DNA from: Bacteroidales bacterium
GTDB lineage: Bacteria; Bacteroidota; Bacteroidia; Bacteroidales; UBA1402
Direction: 5' to 3'
DNA length: 64,000 bases
Assembly (NCBI GenBank): GCA_017380635.1
Contig: JAFODP010000009.1
Location: 62,001-126,000 of the forward strand
Shown: in pieces, positions 1 to 8,952 of the stretch
Numbering within the stretch: position 1 is the stretch's first letter
Layout of the letters: every line of letters begins with the position of its first letter
Notes under the pieces: model-generated
What the model saw: the letters and a program-made list of their open reading frames with translations, nothing else
The model's database searches: none
What the model was told of the DNA's origin: nothing
Translations under genes and position numbers: made by a program

Positions 1-1665
1 ATTGTTTTTGGGGAAAGCGATACAGTCGCGGATGCTGTCGAGCTCGGCAAACATCGAAACGATACGATCCAAACCGAAAGCCAAACCTGCATGAGGCGGC
101 GCACCATATTTAAAGGCGTTGATGATGCAACCAAACTGAGCCAAAGCTTTTTCTTCGGTGAAGCCCAACAACTTGAACATTCTGGCCTGCAATTCACTAT
201 CGTGGATACGAACCGAGCCACCGCCCAATTCCACACCGTTGATAACGCAGTCGTAAGCCCATGAACGCACCTTGCCCTGATCGCTGTCGAGCAAAGGAAT
301 ATCTTCGGGATTAGGCATGGTGAAAGGATGGTGCGTAGCATAGAAACGTTGGGTTTCTTCGTCCCATTCGAAAAGCGGGAAATCCACTACCCACAGGGGC
401 GCATACACCGATGGATTGCGCAAACCGAGTTGTTCGGCCACTTCCAAACGCAAAGCGCACAACTGCTTCTGGGTTTTGCGCATTTGGCCGCACATAATCA
501 GCATCAAGTCGCCGTTGGCAGCACCGAAACGTTCTACCAAAGCTGCAATCACTTCGGGGGTATAGAATTTATCGATGCTCGATTTGATTTGACCTTGTTC
601 GTCTTTCTTGATCCAGATAAGTCCTTGAGCACCAATTTGGCTACGTTTCACAAAATCGGTAAGCTGATCGATTTGCTTGCGAGAATAAGAGGCACAACCA
701 GGAACACAGATACCGCCCACATAAGGCGCATTGTCGAATACTTGGAAATTGCCTTCGGGCAAAAGATCCTTCAGTTCGACAAACTTCATACCGAAACGGA
801 TATCGGGCTTATCGCTACCATAATATTTCATGGCATCTTCCCAAGTCATTCTGGGGAAATCGCCTTCGAATTCAATATTTTTCAAAGTCTTGAACAAATG
901 CTTCATCAAGCCTTCGAACATTTGGATAACATCTTCCTGATCGGCGTAAGACATTTCGCAGTCGATTTGAGTGAATTCGGGCTGACGGTCGGCACGCAAG
1001 TCTTCGTCGCGGAAACACTTGACAATCTGAAAATAACGATCGAAACCGGCCACCATCAACAATTGCTTGAACTGCTGGGGCGACTGAGGCAAAGCATAAA
1101 ACTGTCCGGGATTCATACGCGAGGGCACCACAAAGTCGCGGGCACCTTCGGGCGTAGATTTAATAAGGAAAGGCGTTTCGATTTCGAGGAAGTTCTGGCT
1201 ATCCAGATAACGACGCGTTTCGAAAGCCAATTTATGACGCAATTCCAGGTTCTGACGCACACAAGGACGACGCAAATCCAAATAACGGTATTGCATGCGC
1301 AAATCGTCGCCACCATCGGTTTTGTCTTCGATGGTGAAAGGAGGCAAAGCCGATTCGTTGAGCAAAGTCAACTTATTGACTACCATTTCGATATCGCCGG
1401 TAGCAATCTTAGCATTCTTGCTTTCGCGCTCGCGCACCACGCCTTGTACCTGTATCACATATTCACGACCCAGATGATTGGCTTGTTCTGCCAAATCGGC
1501 CTGAAGACCCTGATCAAACACTAACTGAGTGATACCATAACGGTCGCGCAAATCGACAAAGGTCATACCACCCATTTTTCTAAGACGTTGTACCCAACCG
1601 GCCAAAGTCACTTCCTGGCCGAGATGACTGAGCCTAAGCTCTCCACAAGTATGCGTTCTATACAT
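1..1665 (-). CDS. aspS: Aspartate--tRNA ligase, 3' end outside the window
   Basis: Class II aminoacyl-tRNA synthetase that charges tRNA-Asp in the cytoplasm. The reverse strand opens [19 protein letters not shown], followed by an OB-fold-like stretch ([20 protein letters not shown]), the classic N-terminal anticodon-binding domain of bacterial AspRS. 555 codons are visible without a stop; the last ones read [13 protein letters not shown], the motif-3 region found about 30-40 residues before the end of the family, so only the extreme C-terminus is missing. The ATG at 1665 is chosen because it begins the conserved MYRTH start. It is transcribed divergently from carB. Identification is firm; whether it is the discriminating or non-discriminating type cannot be decided here. 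Confidence 0.95.
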   Translation of the reverse strand, partial: MYRTHTCGELRLSHLGQEVTLAGWVQRLRKMGGMTFVDLRDRYGITQLVFDQGLQADLAEQANHLGREYVIQVQGVVRERESKNAKIATGDIEMVVNKLTLLNESALPPFTIEDKTDGGDDLRMQYRYLDLRRPCVRQNLELRHKLAFETRRYLDSQNFLEIETPFLIKSTPEGARDFVVPSRMNPGQFYALPQSPQQFKQLLMVAGFDRYFQIVKCFRDEDLRADRQPEFTQIDCEMSYADQEDVIQMFEGLMKHLFKTLKNIEFEGDFPRMTWEDAMKYYGSDKPDIRFGMKFVELKDLLPEGNFQVFDNAPYVGGICVPGCASYSRKQIDQLTDFVKRSQIGAQGLIWIKKDEQGQIKSSIDKFYTPEVIAALVERFGAANGDLMLIMCGQMRKTQKQLCALRLEVAEQLGLRNPSVYAPLWVVDFPLFEWDEETQRFYATHHPFTMPNPEDIPLLDSDQGKVRSWAYDCVINGVELGGGSVRIHDSELQARMFKLLGFTEEKALAQFGCIINAFKYGAPPHAGLAFGLDRIVSMFAELDSIRDCIAFPKNN

Positions 1666-1710
1666 ATCGGTTGTTTTTTATTCGTTGTGAATTTCTATAC
1701 AAAGAAGATG

Positions 1711-1718
1711 CAAAAGTA
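1711..1718 (-). promoter_or_regulatory. Putative -7 box of aspS promoter
   Basis: The reverse strand reads TACTTTTG, matching the Bacteroidota -7 consensus TAnnTTTG, 46 bases before the aspS start. No clear TTTG element is visible 19-21 bases upstream, so this is only half of a consensus promoter. Confidence 0.4.
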
Positions 1719-1903
1719 GTTAATTATCCCCATAAAACCTTATTTAAAACAAGACTTTTTTAAGGCCTTTCGCAAAAATAATCCTTGTTAAAAAATCTTC
1801 CGCAATGCCTTAAAAAAATAGCTTTCTTCCCTTTTCAAAGTCATAAAAATCACTTTTCTTTGCAGTTAAATCTTGAAAATATCCAAATCTTTAATAATTC
1901 ATT

Positions 1904-4900
1904 ATGAATCAAGAAATTAAGAAAGTACTTGTCTTAGGTTCCGGTGCATTGAAAATCGGTCAGGCGGGCGAATTCGACTATTCAGGCTCACAAGCGCTGA
2001 AAGCTTTGCGTGAAGAAGGTATCAAATCGGTATTGGTCAATCCCAACATTGCCACTATCCAGACATCTGACGGTATTGCCGATACCGTTTATTTTTTGCC
2101 TGTCAATACCTACTTCGTAGAAAAAATCATCGAAAAAGAACGTCCTGACGGCATCCTGCTCGCCTTTGGCGGACAAACAGCCCTGAACTGCGGTACAGAA
2201 TTATATACCCAAGGCATCTTGGAGAAATATGGTGTAAAAGTATTGGGCACCTCGGTGGAAGCCATCATGTACACCGAAGACCGCGACCTTTTCGTTAAGA
2301 AGCTGGACGAAATCGGCATGAAAACTCCTATCAGCCAAGCGGTTGAAACCATGGAAGATGCCAAGAAGGCTGCCGAAGAAATCGGTTTCCCCGTGATGAT
2401 TCGTTCGGCTTACGCTTTGGGCGGTTTGGGTAGCGGTATCTGCACCAACCCCGAAGAATTCACTGCTTTGGCAGAACAAGCTTTCTCTTTCTCTAAACAG
2501 ATTTTGGTAGAAGAATCGCTGAAAGGCTGGAAGGAAATCGAATTCGAAGTTATCCGCGACAAGAACGACCATTGCTTCACGGTGGCCAATATGGAAAACG
2601 TCGACCCGCTGGGTATTCACACCGGTGAATCTATCGTGGTGGCTCCCACTTGCTCTTTGGATCAGACCGAACTCGATCTGTTGATTGATATTTCAAAGAG
2701 AACCATCCGTCACTTGGGCATTGTGGGTGAATGTAACATCCAGTACGCTTTCAATTCTGAAACCGACGACTATCGTATCATCGAAGTAAACGCTCGTCTG
2801 AGCCGCTCTTCTGCTTTGGCTTCTAAGGCTACCGGTTATCCTTTGGCTTTCGTGGCTGCTAAATTGGCTTTGGGTTATGGTTTGGACGAAATCGGCGAAA
2901 TGGGCACCCCCAATTCAGCTTACGTAGCGCCTCAACTCGACTATATGATTTGTAAGATTCCGCGTTGGGACTTGACCAAGTTTGTCGGCGTATCTCGCGA
3001 AATCGGTTCTTCGATGAAATCTGTAGGCGAAATCATGTCTATCGGTAAATCTTTCGAAGAAATCCTGCAAAAAGGTTTGCGTATGATTGGACAAGGCATG
3101 CACGGCTTTGTTGGAAACAGAGACATCACTTTTGAAGATTTGGATTACGAACTGTCTCATCCTTCCGACTTGCGTATTTTCGCCTTGGCAGAAGCTTTGG
3201 AAAAAGGCTATACCATCGAACGTATCCACGAACTGACCAAAATTTCTACTTGGTTTATCGAAAAGATGAAGAATATCTGCGATTATACCAAGGTTTTGGC
3301 TCAATACGAACATATCGAAGACCTTCCCGCAGAAGTACTGCTCGAAGCCAAACGTCTCGGTTTCTCAGACTTCCAGATTGCCCGTTATGTGGAAGATCCT
3401 CAAGGCAACCTCGAAAAAGAATTGTTGCGCGTACGCGCTTATCGCAAGAAAAAAGGTGTATTGCCTTCTGTAAAACGCATCGAAACAGTGGCTTCGGAAC
3501 ATCCCGAACTGACCAACTACCTCTATATGACTTACGATGGCAGCGACCACGATATTCCTTATTACAAGAACGAAAAATCGGTGATTGTATTGGGTTCGGG
3601 TGCTTATCGTATCGGTAGCAGTGTGGAATTCGACTGGTGTTCTGTTAATGCCATTCAGACCGCGCACAAATTGGGTTACAAATCTATCATGATCAACTAC
3701 AACCCCGAAACGGTTTCTACCGACTACGACATGTGCGACCGTCTCTACTTCGACGAATTGAGCTTCGAACGCGTGCTTGACGTTATCGACTTGGAACAAC
3801 CTAAGGGCGTTATCGTTTCGGTAGGTGGACAGATTCCTAACAACTTGGCCATGAAACTGCATCGTCAGTCAGTGCCCATTTTGGGAACCTCTCCCCTTTC
3901 TATCGACCGCGCTGAAAACCGTAACAAATTCTCGGCCATGCTCGACCAATTGGATATCGACCAACCCGCATGGAAAGAATTGACCAGCTTGGAAGACATC
4001 AAATCGTTCATCGACAAAGTTGGTTATCCGGTTTTGGTTCGTCCTTCTTACGTACTTTCGGGTGCTGCCATGAACGTTTGCTACGACAACGAAGCTTTGG
4101 AAAACTTCCTGCAAATGGCCGTTCAGGTGTCTAAGGAATATCCTGTTGTGGTTTCTAAATTCTTGCAGAATGCCAAGGAAATCGAATTCGATGCCGTTGC
4201 CGACAAGGGTGAAGTGATTGAATATGCTATTTCTGAACATATTGAATTTGCCGGTGTTCACTCTGGTGACGCTACCATGTGTTTCCCCGCTCAAAAAATC
4301 TATTTCGAAACCGCTCGTCGTATCAAGAAAATCAGTCGTAAGATTGCGAAAGAATTGAACATCAGCGGTCCGTTCAACATCCAGTTCCTGGCCAAGAACA
4401 ACGAAGTGAAGGTTATCGAATGTAACCTGCGTGCTTCCAGAAGTTTCCCCTTCGTATCGAAAGTTTTGAAACGCAACTTCATTGAAACTGCCACCCGCAT
4501 CATGCTGGAAGCGCCCTACACCAAACCCGACAAGAACGCTTTCGATATCGATTGGATCGGTGTAAAGGCTTCGCAATTCTCTTTCTCTCGTTTGCACAAG
4601 GCCGACCCCGTATTGGGCGTAGACATGTCTTCTACCGGCGAAGTTGGTTGCATCGGCGACGACTTCAACGAAGCTTTGATCAACGCCATGTTGGCCACCG
4701 GCTTCAAGATTCCCTCCAAGGAAAAAGCCGTTATGGTTTCTTCGGGTAGCAGCAAGTCGAAAGTTGATTTGCTCGATGCTTGCAAGATGTTGAGCGACAG
4801 TGGTTATAAGATTTATGCTACCGCCGGAACCCAACAATTCCTGAAAGATCACAACATCGAAGCCCAAGTGGTTCGTTGGCCTGACGAAAGCCATGGCAGC

Positions 4901-5134
4901 GAAACCGATCAGATTCTGGACAAGATTTCTCAACATGCTTTCGATTTGATCATCAATATTCCCAAAGACTTGACCAAGCGCGAATTGACCAATGGCTATC
5001 GCATCCGTCGTGCTGCCATCGACCACAACACGCCGCTTATCACCAACGCCCGTTTGGCAGCTGCTTTCATCGAAGCTTTCTGTACCATGGGTGCCGATGA
5101 TATCCAAATCAAGAGCTGGCAAGAATACGAATAA
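1904..5134 (+). CDS. carB: Carbamoyl-phosphate synthase large subunit
   Basis: Makes carbamoyl phosphate from bicarbonate, ammonia (delivered by CarA from glutamine) and two ATP, feeding arginine and pyrimidine synthesis. At 1076 residues it has the full family length. The two internally homologous ATP-grasp halves are visible: the first opens VLGSGALKIGQAGEFDYSG near residue 10, the second VLGSGAYRIGSSVEFDWC near residue 565. The C-terminal MGS-like allosteric domain (about 945-1076) contains YKIYATAGTQQFL. The start ATG follows an AT-rich leader without a strong Shine-Dalgarno sequence, normal for this phylum. carA is not adjacent: upstream is divergent aspS, and downstream after 25 bases comes the PurF-like gene, so the glutaminase subunit must be encoded elsewhere. 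Confidence 0.97.
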   Translation: MNQEIKKVLVLGSGALKIGQAGEFDYSGSQALKALREEGIKSVLVNPNIATIQTSDGIADTVYFLPVNTYFVEKIIEKERPDGILLAFGGQTALNCGTELYTQGILEKYGVKVLGTSVEAIMYTEDRDLFVKKLDEIGMKTPISQAVETMEDAKKAAEEIGFPVMIRSAYALGGLGSGICTNPEEFTALAEQAFSFSKQILVEESLKGWKEIEFEVIRDKNDHCFTVANMENVDPLGIHTGESIVVAPTCSLDQTELDLLIDISKRTIRHLGIVGECNIQYAFNSETDDYRIIEVNARLSRSSALASKATGYPLAFVAAKLALGYGLDEIGEMGTPNSAYVAPQLDYMICKIPRWDLTKFVGVSREIGSSMKSVGEIMSIGKSFEEILQKGLRMIGQGMHGFVGNRDITFEDLDYELSHPSDLRIFALAEALEKGYTIERIHELTKISTWFIEKMKNICDYTKVLAQYEHIEDLPAEVLLEAKRLGFSDFQIARYVEDPQGNLEKELLRVRAYRKKKGVLPSVKRIETVASEHPELTNYLYMTYDGSDHDIPYYKNEKSVIVLGSGAYRIGSSVEFDWCSVNAIQTAHKLGYKSIMINYNPETVSTDYDMCDRLYFDELSFERVLDVIDLEQPKGVIVSVGGQIPNNLAMKLHRQSVPILGTSPLSIDRAENRNKFSAMLDQLDIDQPAWKELTSLEDIKSFIDKVGYPVLVRPSYVLSGAAMNVCYDNEALENFLQMAVQVSKEYPVVVSKFLQNAKEIEFDAVADKGEVIEYAISEHIEFAGVHSGDATMCFPAQKIYFETARRIKKISRKIAKELNISGPFNIQFLAKNNEVKVIECNLRASRSFPFVSKVLKRNFIETATRIMLEAPYTKPDKNAFDIDWIGVKASQFSFSRLHKADPVLGVDMSSTGEVGCIGDDFNEALINAMLATGFKIPSKEKAVMVSSGSSKSKVDLLDACKMLSDSGYKIYATAGTQQFLKDHNIEAQVVRWPDESHGSETDQILDKISQHAFDLIINIPKDLTKRELTNGYRIRRAAIDHNTPLITNARLAAAFIEAFCTMGADDIQIKSWQEYE

Positions 5135-5159
5135 TAGAGAACATACACGATAATGTAAT

Positions 5160-6566
5160 ATGGGTGGATTTTTTGGAACGATTTCAAAAACATCGTGTGT
5201 CAATGACCTATTTTACGGCACTGACTATAATTCTCATTTAGGAACCAAACGTGGCGGTATGGCCACCTTGAACGAAGGCCGATTCAAACGTTCGATCCAT
5301 AGCTTGGAAAATTCTTATTTCCGTTCGAAGTTCGAAGACCAATTGCCCGAGTTCAGCGGCAATTCCGGTATCGGTATCATCAGCGACACCGACTCTCAGC
5401 CTATCGTCATCAATTCTTACTTGGGCAAATTCGCCATCGTTACGGTGGCTTGCATCAACAATATCGACGAGTTGGAAAAAGAATTGCTCGAAAAGGGCAA
5501 CCACTTTGCAGAACTCAGTTCGGGCAACACCAACCCTACCGAACTCATTGCCATGCTGATTACCGAAGGCAAGACTTTCAAGGAAGGTATTGAAAACGTA
5601 TATAACAAGGTAAAAGGTTCTTGCTCGATGTTGTTGCTTACCGAACAAGGCATCATCGTGGCTCGCGACAAATTCGGCCGTACACCGGTTGCCCTTGCCC
5701 GCAAAGAAGGTGCCATGGCGGTTTCCAGCGACACTTGTGCTTTCCCCAATTTGGGCTACGAAATTGATTATCACGTAGGTCCGGGAGAAATTGTTTTGCT
5801 GACGGCTGATGGTTTTACCCAACTTCGTCCGGCTAACAAGCGCAAACAGGTTTGCTCGTTCATGTGGGTGTATTTCGGTTATCCTGTATCCGATTACGAA
5901 GGAATCAATGTGGATACGGCTCGTTATCGTTGCGGTATGGGCATTGGCAAAGAGGATGACACTGAAATAGATACGGTTTCCGGTATTCCCGATTCGGGTA
6001 TCGGTGTTGGCTTGGGTTACTCCGAAGTGCGCAATAAGCCTTACCGTCGCGCCGTCATTAAATACACGCCTACATGGCCTCGCAGCTTTACTCCCAGCGA
6101 TCAGTCGCGTCGTGCATTGGTTGCCAAGATGAAGTTGATGGCTAATAAATCTTTGCTCGAAGGCAAGCGCGTGGTTTTCACCGACGACTCCATTGTTCGT
6201 GGTACTCAGTTGAAAGACAATGTATCTGTGTTGTTCCGTTACGGAGCGAAGGAAGTGCACATGCGCATCGGATGTCCTCCCATTTTGTACTCTTGTCCTT
6301 TCTTGAAATTTTCTGCTTCCAAGAGCGATTTGGAATTGATCACACGTCGCAAGATTCAGGAAATGGAAGGTCAACACGACAAGCATTTGGAAGAATATGC
6401 CAAAGAAGGCAGCGAAAAATACGAAGCTTTGGTAGAAGCCATTCGCCAACAGTTCGATATCACAACGCTAAAATTCAGCACTTTGGACAATCTGGTAAAA
6501 GCCATTGGTTTGCCTAAAGAAGATTTGTGTACACACTGTTTCGACGGCTCTAGCTATTTCGAATAA
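5160..6566 (+). CDS. PurF-like amidophosphoribosyltransferase paralogue lacking the catalytic cysteine
   Basis: Two-domain protein with an N-terminal Ntn-hydrolase glutaminase fold and a C-terminal type I phosphoribosyltransferase fold. The PRPP-binding motif is intact (VVFTDDSIVRGTQ, about residues 338-350), and RRALVAKMKL precedes it as in PurF. The protein begins MGGFFGTISKTSC, whereas active PurF begins with Met-Cys so that the processed N-terminal Cys is the glutaminase nucleophile. Here codon 2 is GGT (Gly), so no N-terminal Cys nucleophile exists. At 468 residues it is close to PurF length. It follows carB by 25 bases and is probably cotranscribed. Inference: it may use free ammonia, act as a PRPP sensor, or do another job; it should not be assumed to be the purine pathway PurF. 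Confidence 0.85.
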   Translation: MGGFFGTISKTSCVNDLFYGTDYNSHLGTKRGGMATLNEGRFKRSIHSLENSYFRSKFEDQLPEFSGNSGIGIISDTDSQPIVINSYLGKFAIVTVACINNIDELEKELLEKGNHFAELSSGNTNPTELIAMLITEGKTFKEGIENVYNKVKGSCSMLLLTEQGIIVARDKFGRTPVALARKEGAMAVSSDTCAFPNLGYEIDYHVGPGEIVLLTADGFTQLRPANKRKQVCSFMWVYFGYPVSDYEGINVDTARYRCGMGIGKEDDTEIDTVSGIPDSGIGVGLGYSEVRNKPYRRAVIKYTPTWPRSFTPSDQSRRALVAKMKLMANKSLLEGKRVVFTDDSIVRGTQLKDNVSVLFRYGAKEVHMRIGCPPILYSCPFLKFSASKSDLELITRRKIQEMEGQHDKHLEEYAKEGSEKYEALVEAIRQQFDITTLKFSTLDNLVKAIGLPKEDLCTHCFDGSSYFE

Positions 6567-6580
6567 AATTATCCAAAACC

Positions 6581-6611
6581 TTGCGCATTTACGCAAATTG
6601 TACTACTTTTG
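6581..6611 (+). promoter_or_regulatory. Promoter of tRNA-Pro
   Basis: TTG at 6581-6583, a 20-base spacer, then TACTTTTG at 6604-6611, matching the Bacteroidota sigma-ABfr consensus. The -7 box ends 14 bases before the mature tRNA 5' end. Confidence 0.7.
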
Positions 6612-6625
6612 CGCCGTTGTTTAAG

Positions 6626-6699
6626 CGGGGTGTAGCACAGTTGGTTAGCGCACCTGGTTTGGGACCAGGAGGTCCCCCGTTCGAGTCGGGGTACCCCGA
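6626..6699 (+). tRNA. tRNA-Pro (anticodon TGG)
   Basis: A complete cloverleaf can be drawn. The acceptor stem CGGGGTG pairs with TACCCCG (last pair G-U). The anticodon stem CCTGG/CCAGG encloses TTTGGGA with anticodon TGG at 6660-6662. The T-stem CCCCG/CGGGG encloses TTCGAGT. The discriminator is A6699 and the CCA is not encoded. The D-stem GCAC/GCGC carries one A-C mismatch at the 12-23 pair, slightly unusual. It has its own promoter and terminator. Confidence 0.97.
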
Positions 6700-6708
6700 C
6701 AACAGAAG

Positions 6709-6749
6709 GCGACAATCGAATATTTTCGGATGTCGCTTTTTCTTTTTTT
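6709..6749 (+). terminator. Rho-independent terminator of tRNA-Pro
   Basis: Stem GCGACA (6709-6714) pairs with TGTCGC (6731-6736) and is followed at once by a long T-rich tract TTTTTCTTTTTTT. The T-tract also marks where the recombinase remnant begins on the other strand. Confidence 0.8.
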
Positions 6750-7613
6750 ATCCTCGTAACTTACTGATAATCTACAAAATATCTTAAAGACTTCATTCTC
6801 ATTATCTGTTCGATAACCGTCATTTTCTTTGTCATACAGAATACCCGTTGAAAACATCTATTTCTGCAAACCTTGTCGGTTCTCAAAGTTTCCGTCATTC
6901 CATAAAACCCCTAATTTACAAGACATTGCGACTGCCTCATCGACAAATTTTACCATGTTCGATAAATTCTTGCTCACCTCTTCCAACCCTCTACCAATTT
7001 CAGCAAGTTCCGTATTCAAATGCTTCAAAGTAGTTTGGTAAACTTCATCACTGATTTCACCTAACCCATAACGAACTTGAAGTTTCTCTAATTTCTTAGA
7101 GCACTCTGTTTTGCGTTTTAAGAGCATCCTGCGAGCTTCTTTCGTATCGTTGTTATCCTTGAAAACCTTTTAAGTACATCTACAAGCACAGGAATGAGTT
7201 CCTGAGACATTTTATACCCGTTCAAGACTTCCGTATATTTTTGGTGCATCTTGTCGGTACTATGATTACTTTTACACCCCTTTTTGTTGCACTTATAATA
7301 ATTTCGTCCTCTTGATTTAACGGTATATCCCGTCAGACAACCTCCACAATCGGAACAAACTACATGACGCTTCAAAGGAAATTCATCCGTAACTTCTCGA
7401 TGCTCATATCCAGCATTGGAAAGACCATTTACCTTATTATATATTGACTCATCAATCAACGGCTCATGTTTGCCTTTGCTCCCGATACTTTTTCAGCAAA
7501 CACCGATTCAATACTCCAACCATTAGCATTGGCTAACATGGTCAGTTCATTGACTTGTCTATCATACTCTTGGGATGATGTTGAAACTCTTGCGAAATTA
7601 CCGTCTTTACCAT
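6750..7613 (-). pseudogene. Degraded large serine recombinase (site-specific integrase)
   Basis: Pieces of one recombinase lie in order on the reverse strand. First is the resolvase N-terminus with the catalytic-serine context FARVSTSSQEYDRQ and then KVSGAKAN; it is out of frame with the only ATG (7613). Most of the catalytic and recombinase domains are then missing. Reading resumes at GSKGKHEPLIDES and continues through a zinc-ribbon (CSDCGG then CNKKGC). A frameshift near 7120 leads into a coiled-coil segment (KLEKLQVRYGLGEISDEVYQ). A TAG stop at about 6858 interrupts the tail, which continues in frame as FSTGILYDKENDGYRTDNENE. The homology then runs straight into the antisense of the tRNA-Pro terminator. 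Damage: early frameshift, large internal deletion, second frameshift, nonsense codon. It cannot be functional; it marks a decayed integrative element next to tRNA-Pro. Confidence 0.85.
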
Positions 7614-7758
7614 AATTGTTTTATATATCATTTATTGTGTTACAAATATACATATACAGGAATTATCCCGCAAATCAGGATTGATCAAAATTCAAATCAT
7701 AAACAAAATATTTGATAATTAAAACAAATCTATTAGTTTTGCATCAAAGAATGGATTT

Positions 7759-8058
7759 ATGGAGAAAGTATTAGCTGAAAACGTAAAGAGACTATGTAAG
7801 GAGCAAAAGAAGCAGCTCAAAGATCTTGCTTCCGAAATGGGTGTTGACCCTGCAAGTCTGAACCGTGCAATGTACGGAAATGCCAGACTTGATACCATTA
7901 AAAAAATGGCTAACGCTTTGGGTGCATCTATCAAAAGCTTGTTCGACCCGATAGATGATGATACGGTAGAAGGTTACATCAAGATAAAAGGGAAAATCTA
8001 TCAATTTAATGATATAAACGAATTAAATCAATTACTTCAAAAAAATAACAAATTATGA
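7759..8058 (+). CDS. XRE-family helix-turn-helix regulator
   Basis: 99-residue DNA-binding protein. Residues about 5-60 form a Cro/C1-type helix-turn-helix (VKRLCKEQKKQLKDLASEMG then DPASLNRAMYGNARLDTIKKMANALG). A short C-terminal extension (GYIKIKGKIYQFNDINELNQLL) resembles one often attached to small Bacteroidota XRE regulators. It lies in an AT-rich island and overlaps the next gene by ATGA, so the two are probably translationally coupled. The operator and targets are unknown; such regulators commonly control their own element or an adjacent operon. Confidence 0.85.
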   Translation: MEKVLAENVKRLCKEQKKQLKDLASEMGVDPASLNRAMYGNARLDTIKKMANALGASIKSLFDPIDDDTVEGYIKIKGKIYQFNDINELNQLLQKNNKL

Positions 8059-8279
8059 CATTAAAAGATTTATCTATTACACTTTCTGACATGTATTTTA
8101 ATGCTCCACCTAAAGACCGAGTAACAATGATTCATTTGTTTGGTATAAAATACGCAAATGTCATTCTTGATAATGGGTATTCAAGAAAAGAAATTATAGA
8201 AAAAGCCAATATAAAGATTAGCTACCTAACTGAGCTTAATAAAGGAATAAGATTGGCTAACTATGTAATATTAAAGTAA
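8055..8279 (+). CDS. Small hypothetical protein coupled to the XRE regulator
   Basis: 74 residues, start overlapping the preceding stop by four bases (ATGA). The C-terminal half (GYSRKEIIEKANIKISYLTELNKGIRLANYV) looks like a second short helix-turn-helix-type segment, and the N-terminus (DLSITLSDMYFNAPPKDRVTMIHLFG) is helical. I do not recognise a named family with certainty. The tight coupling suggests it works with the XRE protein, perhaps as a partner or co-regulator. AT-rich composition matches the island rather than the flanking core genes. Confidence 0.65.
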   Translation: MTLKDLSITLSDMYFNAPPKDRVTMIHLFGIKYANVILDNGYSRKEIIEKANIKISYLTELNKGIRLANYVILK

Positions 8280-8292
8280 TCTTTATAAAAAT

Positions 8293-8799
8293 ATGCTTAT
8301 GAAATTGTTTAAGTTTTTTGCTGTATTAACAGCAGTCTTATGCCTTGGGAATATTAACACCTATGCCCAACTAAAAAAAGCAGCTAACATTGAGAAAGTA
8401 AAGTCTTTTACCAATGGTTCAGTAGTCCTTCACAAAACAACAATAGATAGCGGAGAAGTTTACTCAGTAACCTTGCGCAATAATTCTAAACATCTAGAAA
8501 ATATTGTTTTTTACCTTGGTAATAAAGAAGAAATGTTGAAGAATCTAACAGACTTATCAATGGCATTGAAAGAAGGGAAGAAAGGGGATGTCTTTGATTT
8601 TTCAGCTTGTGGTAAGGACTATAATTTGGCTTATGGAAAAGTATTAGGTCAAGTTTGTTTCACTGTTAGTACCCCATTTAGTATTTCCTCTGATTTTGGC
8701 TGCTTTTTTAAAGCTACCATTGATGACATTTTAGAGTTTTTTCAAGAGAACAAAGAAAAGGCTGAAAACGAAGAAATTGAAGAATCTTATTATCAATAA
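8293..8799 (+). CDS. Secreted protein of unknown function
   Basis: 168 residues. A typical Sec signal peptide is visible from the second methionine (MKLFKFFAVLTAVLCLGN, cleavage probably after NTYA), so the true start may be the ATG at 8299. The mature part has a beta-rich centre (VVLHKTTIDSGEVYSVTLRN) and an acidic, Glu/Lys-rich tail (FFQENKEKAENEEIEESYYQ). It starts 13 bases after the small coupled gene and is followed by a strong terminator, so it is the last gene of a three-gene unit. No family recognised. Confidence 0.65.
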   Translation: MLMKLFKFFAVLTAVLCLGNINTYAQLKKAANIEKVKSFTNGSVVLHKTTIDSGEVYSVTLRNNSKHLENIVFYLGNKEEMLKNLTDLSMALKEGKKGDVFDFSACGKDYNLAYGKVLGQVCFTVSTPFSISSDFGCFFKATIDDILEFFQENKEKAENEEIEESYYQ

Positions 8800-8827
8800 A
8801 ATCTTTTAGGTTAAATTGAAACAAAAT

Positions 8828-8878
8828 AATGTATCATTATAGTCTTTTTATCTGATTATAATGATACATTTTTATTTT
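8828..8878 (+). terminator. Strong rho-independent terminator ending the XRE operon
   Basis: A perfect 14-base-pair AT-rich stem (8828-8841 with 8857-8870, arm AATGTATCATTATA), 15-base loop, and a T-rich tail TTTTTATTTT. Confidence 0.8.
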
Positions 8879-8895
8879 GATACTAATGCCATAGT

Positions 8896-8947
8896 TTATA
8901 ACAACTTATGAAGAAAACATCATATACCATAGAGGTGGTTGTTATAA
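8896..8947. repeat. 10-bp inverted repeat beside the Rep-like remnant
   Basis: TTATAACAAC at 8896-8905 and GTTGTTATAA at 8938-8947 are exact inverted copies 32 bases apart, and the right copy contains the palindrome GTTATAAC. There is no T-tract, so it is not an intrinsic terminator. It could be a recombination or replication site of the decayed element, or chance in AT-rich DNA. Confidence 0.45.
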
Positions 8948-8952
8948 CTCTG

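Noticed and set aside
328-1524. A 398-codon plus-strand open frame
   Set aside because: It lies antisense inside aspS, whose protein is unmistakable. Codon bias of these genes (few TTA/CTA/TCA codons) leaves long spurious antisense frames.
1666-1903. Pyrimidine-type attenuator or riboswitch upstream of carB
   Set aside because: The 238-base gap is AT-rich, but no stable terminator/antiterminator pair or leader peptide could be drawn.
3869-5203. A 444-codon minus-strand open frame inside carB
   Set aside because: Antisense to a certain gene; composition is that of a shadow frame.
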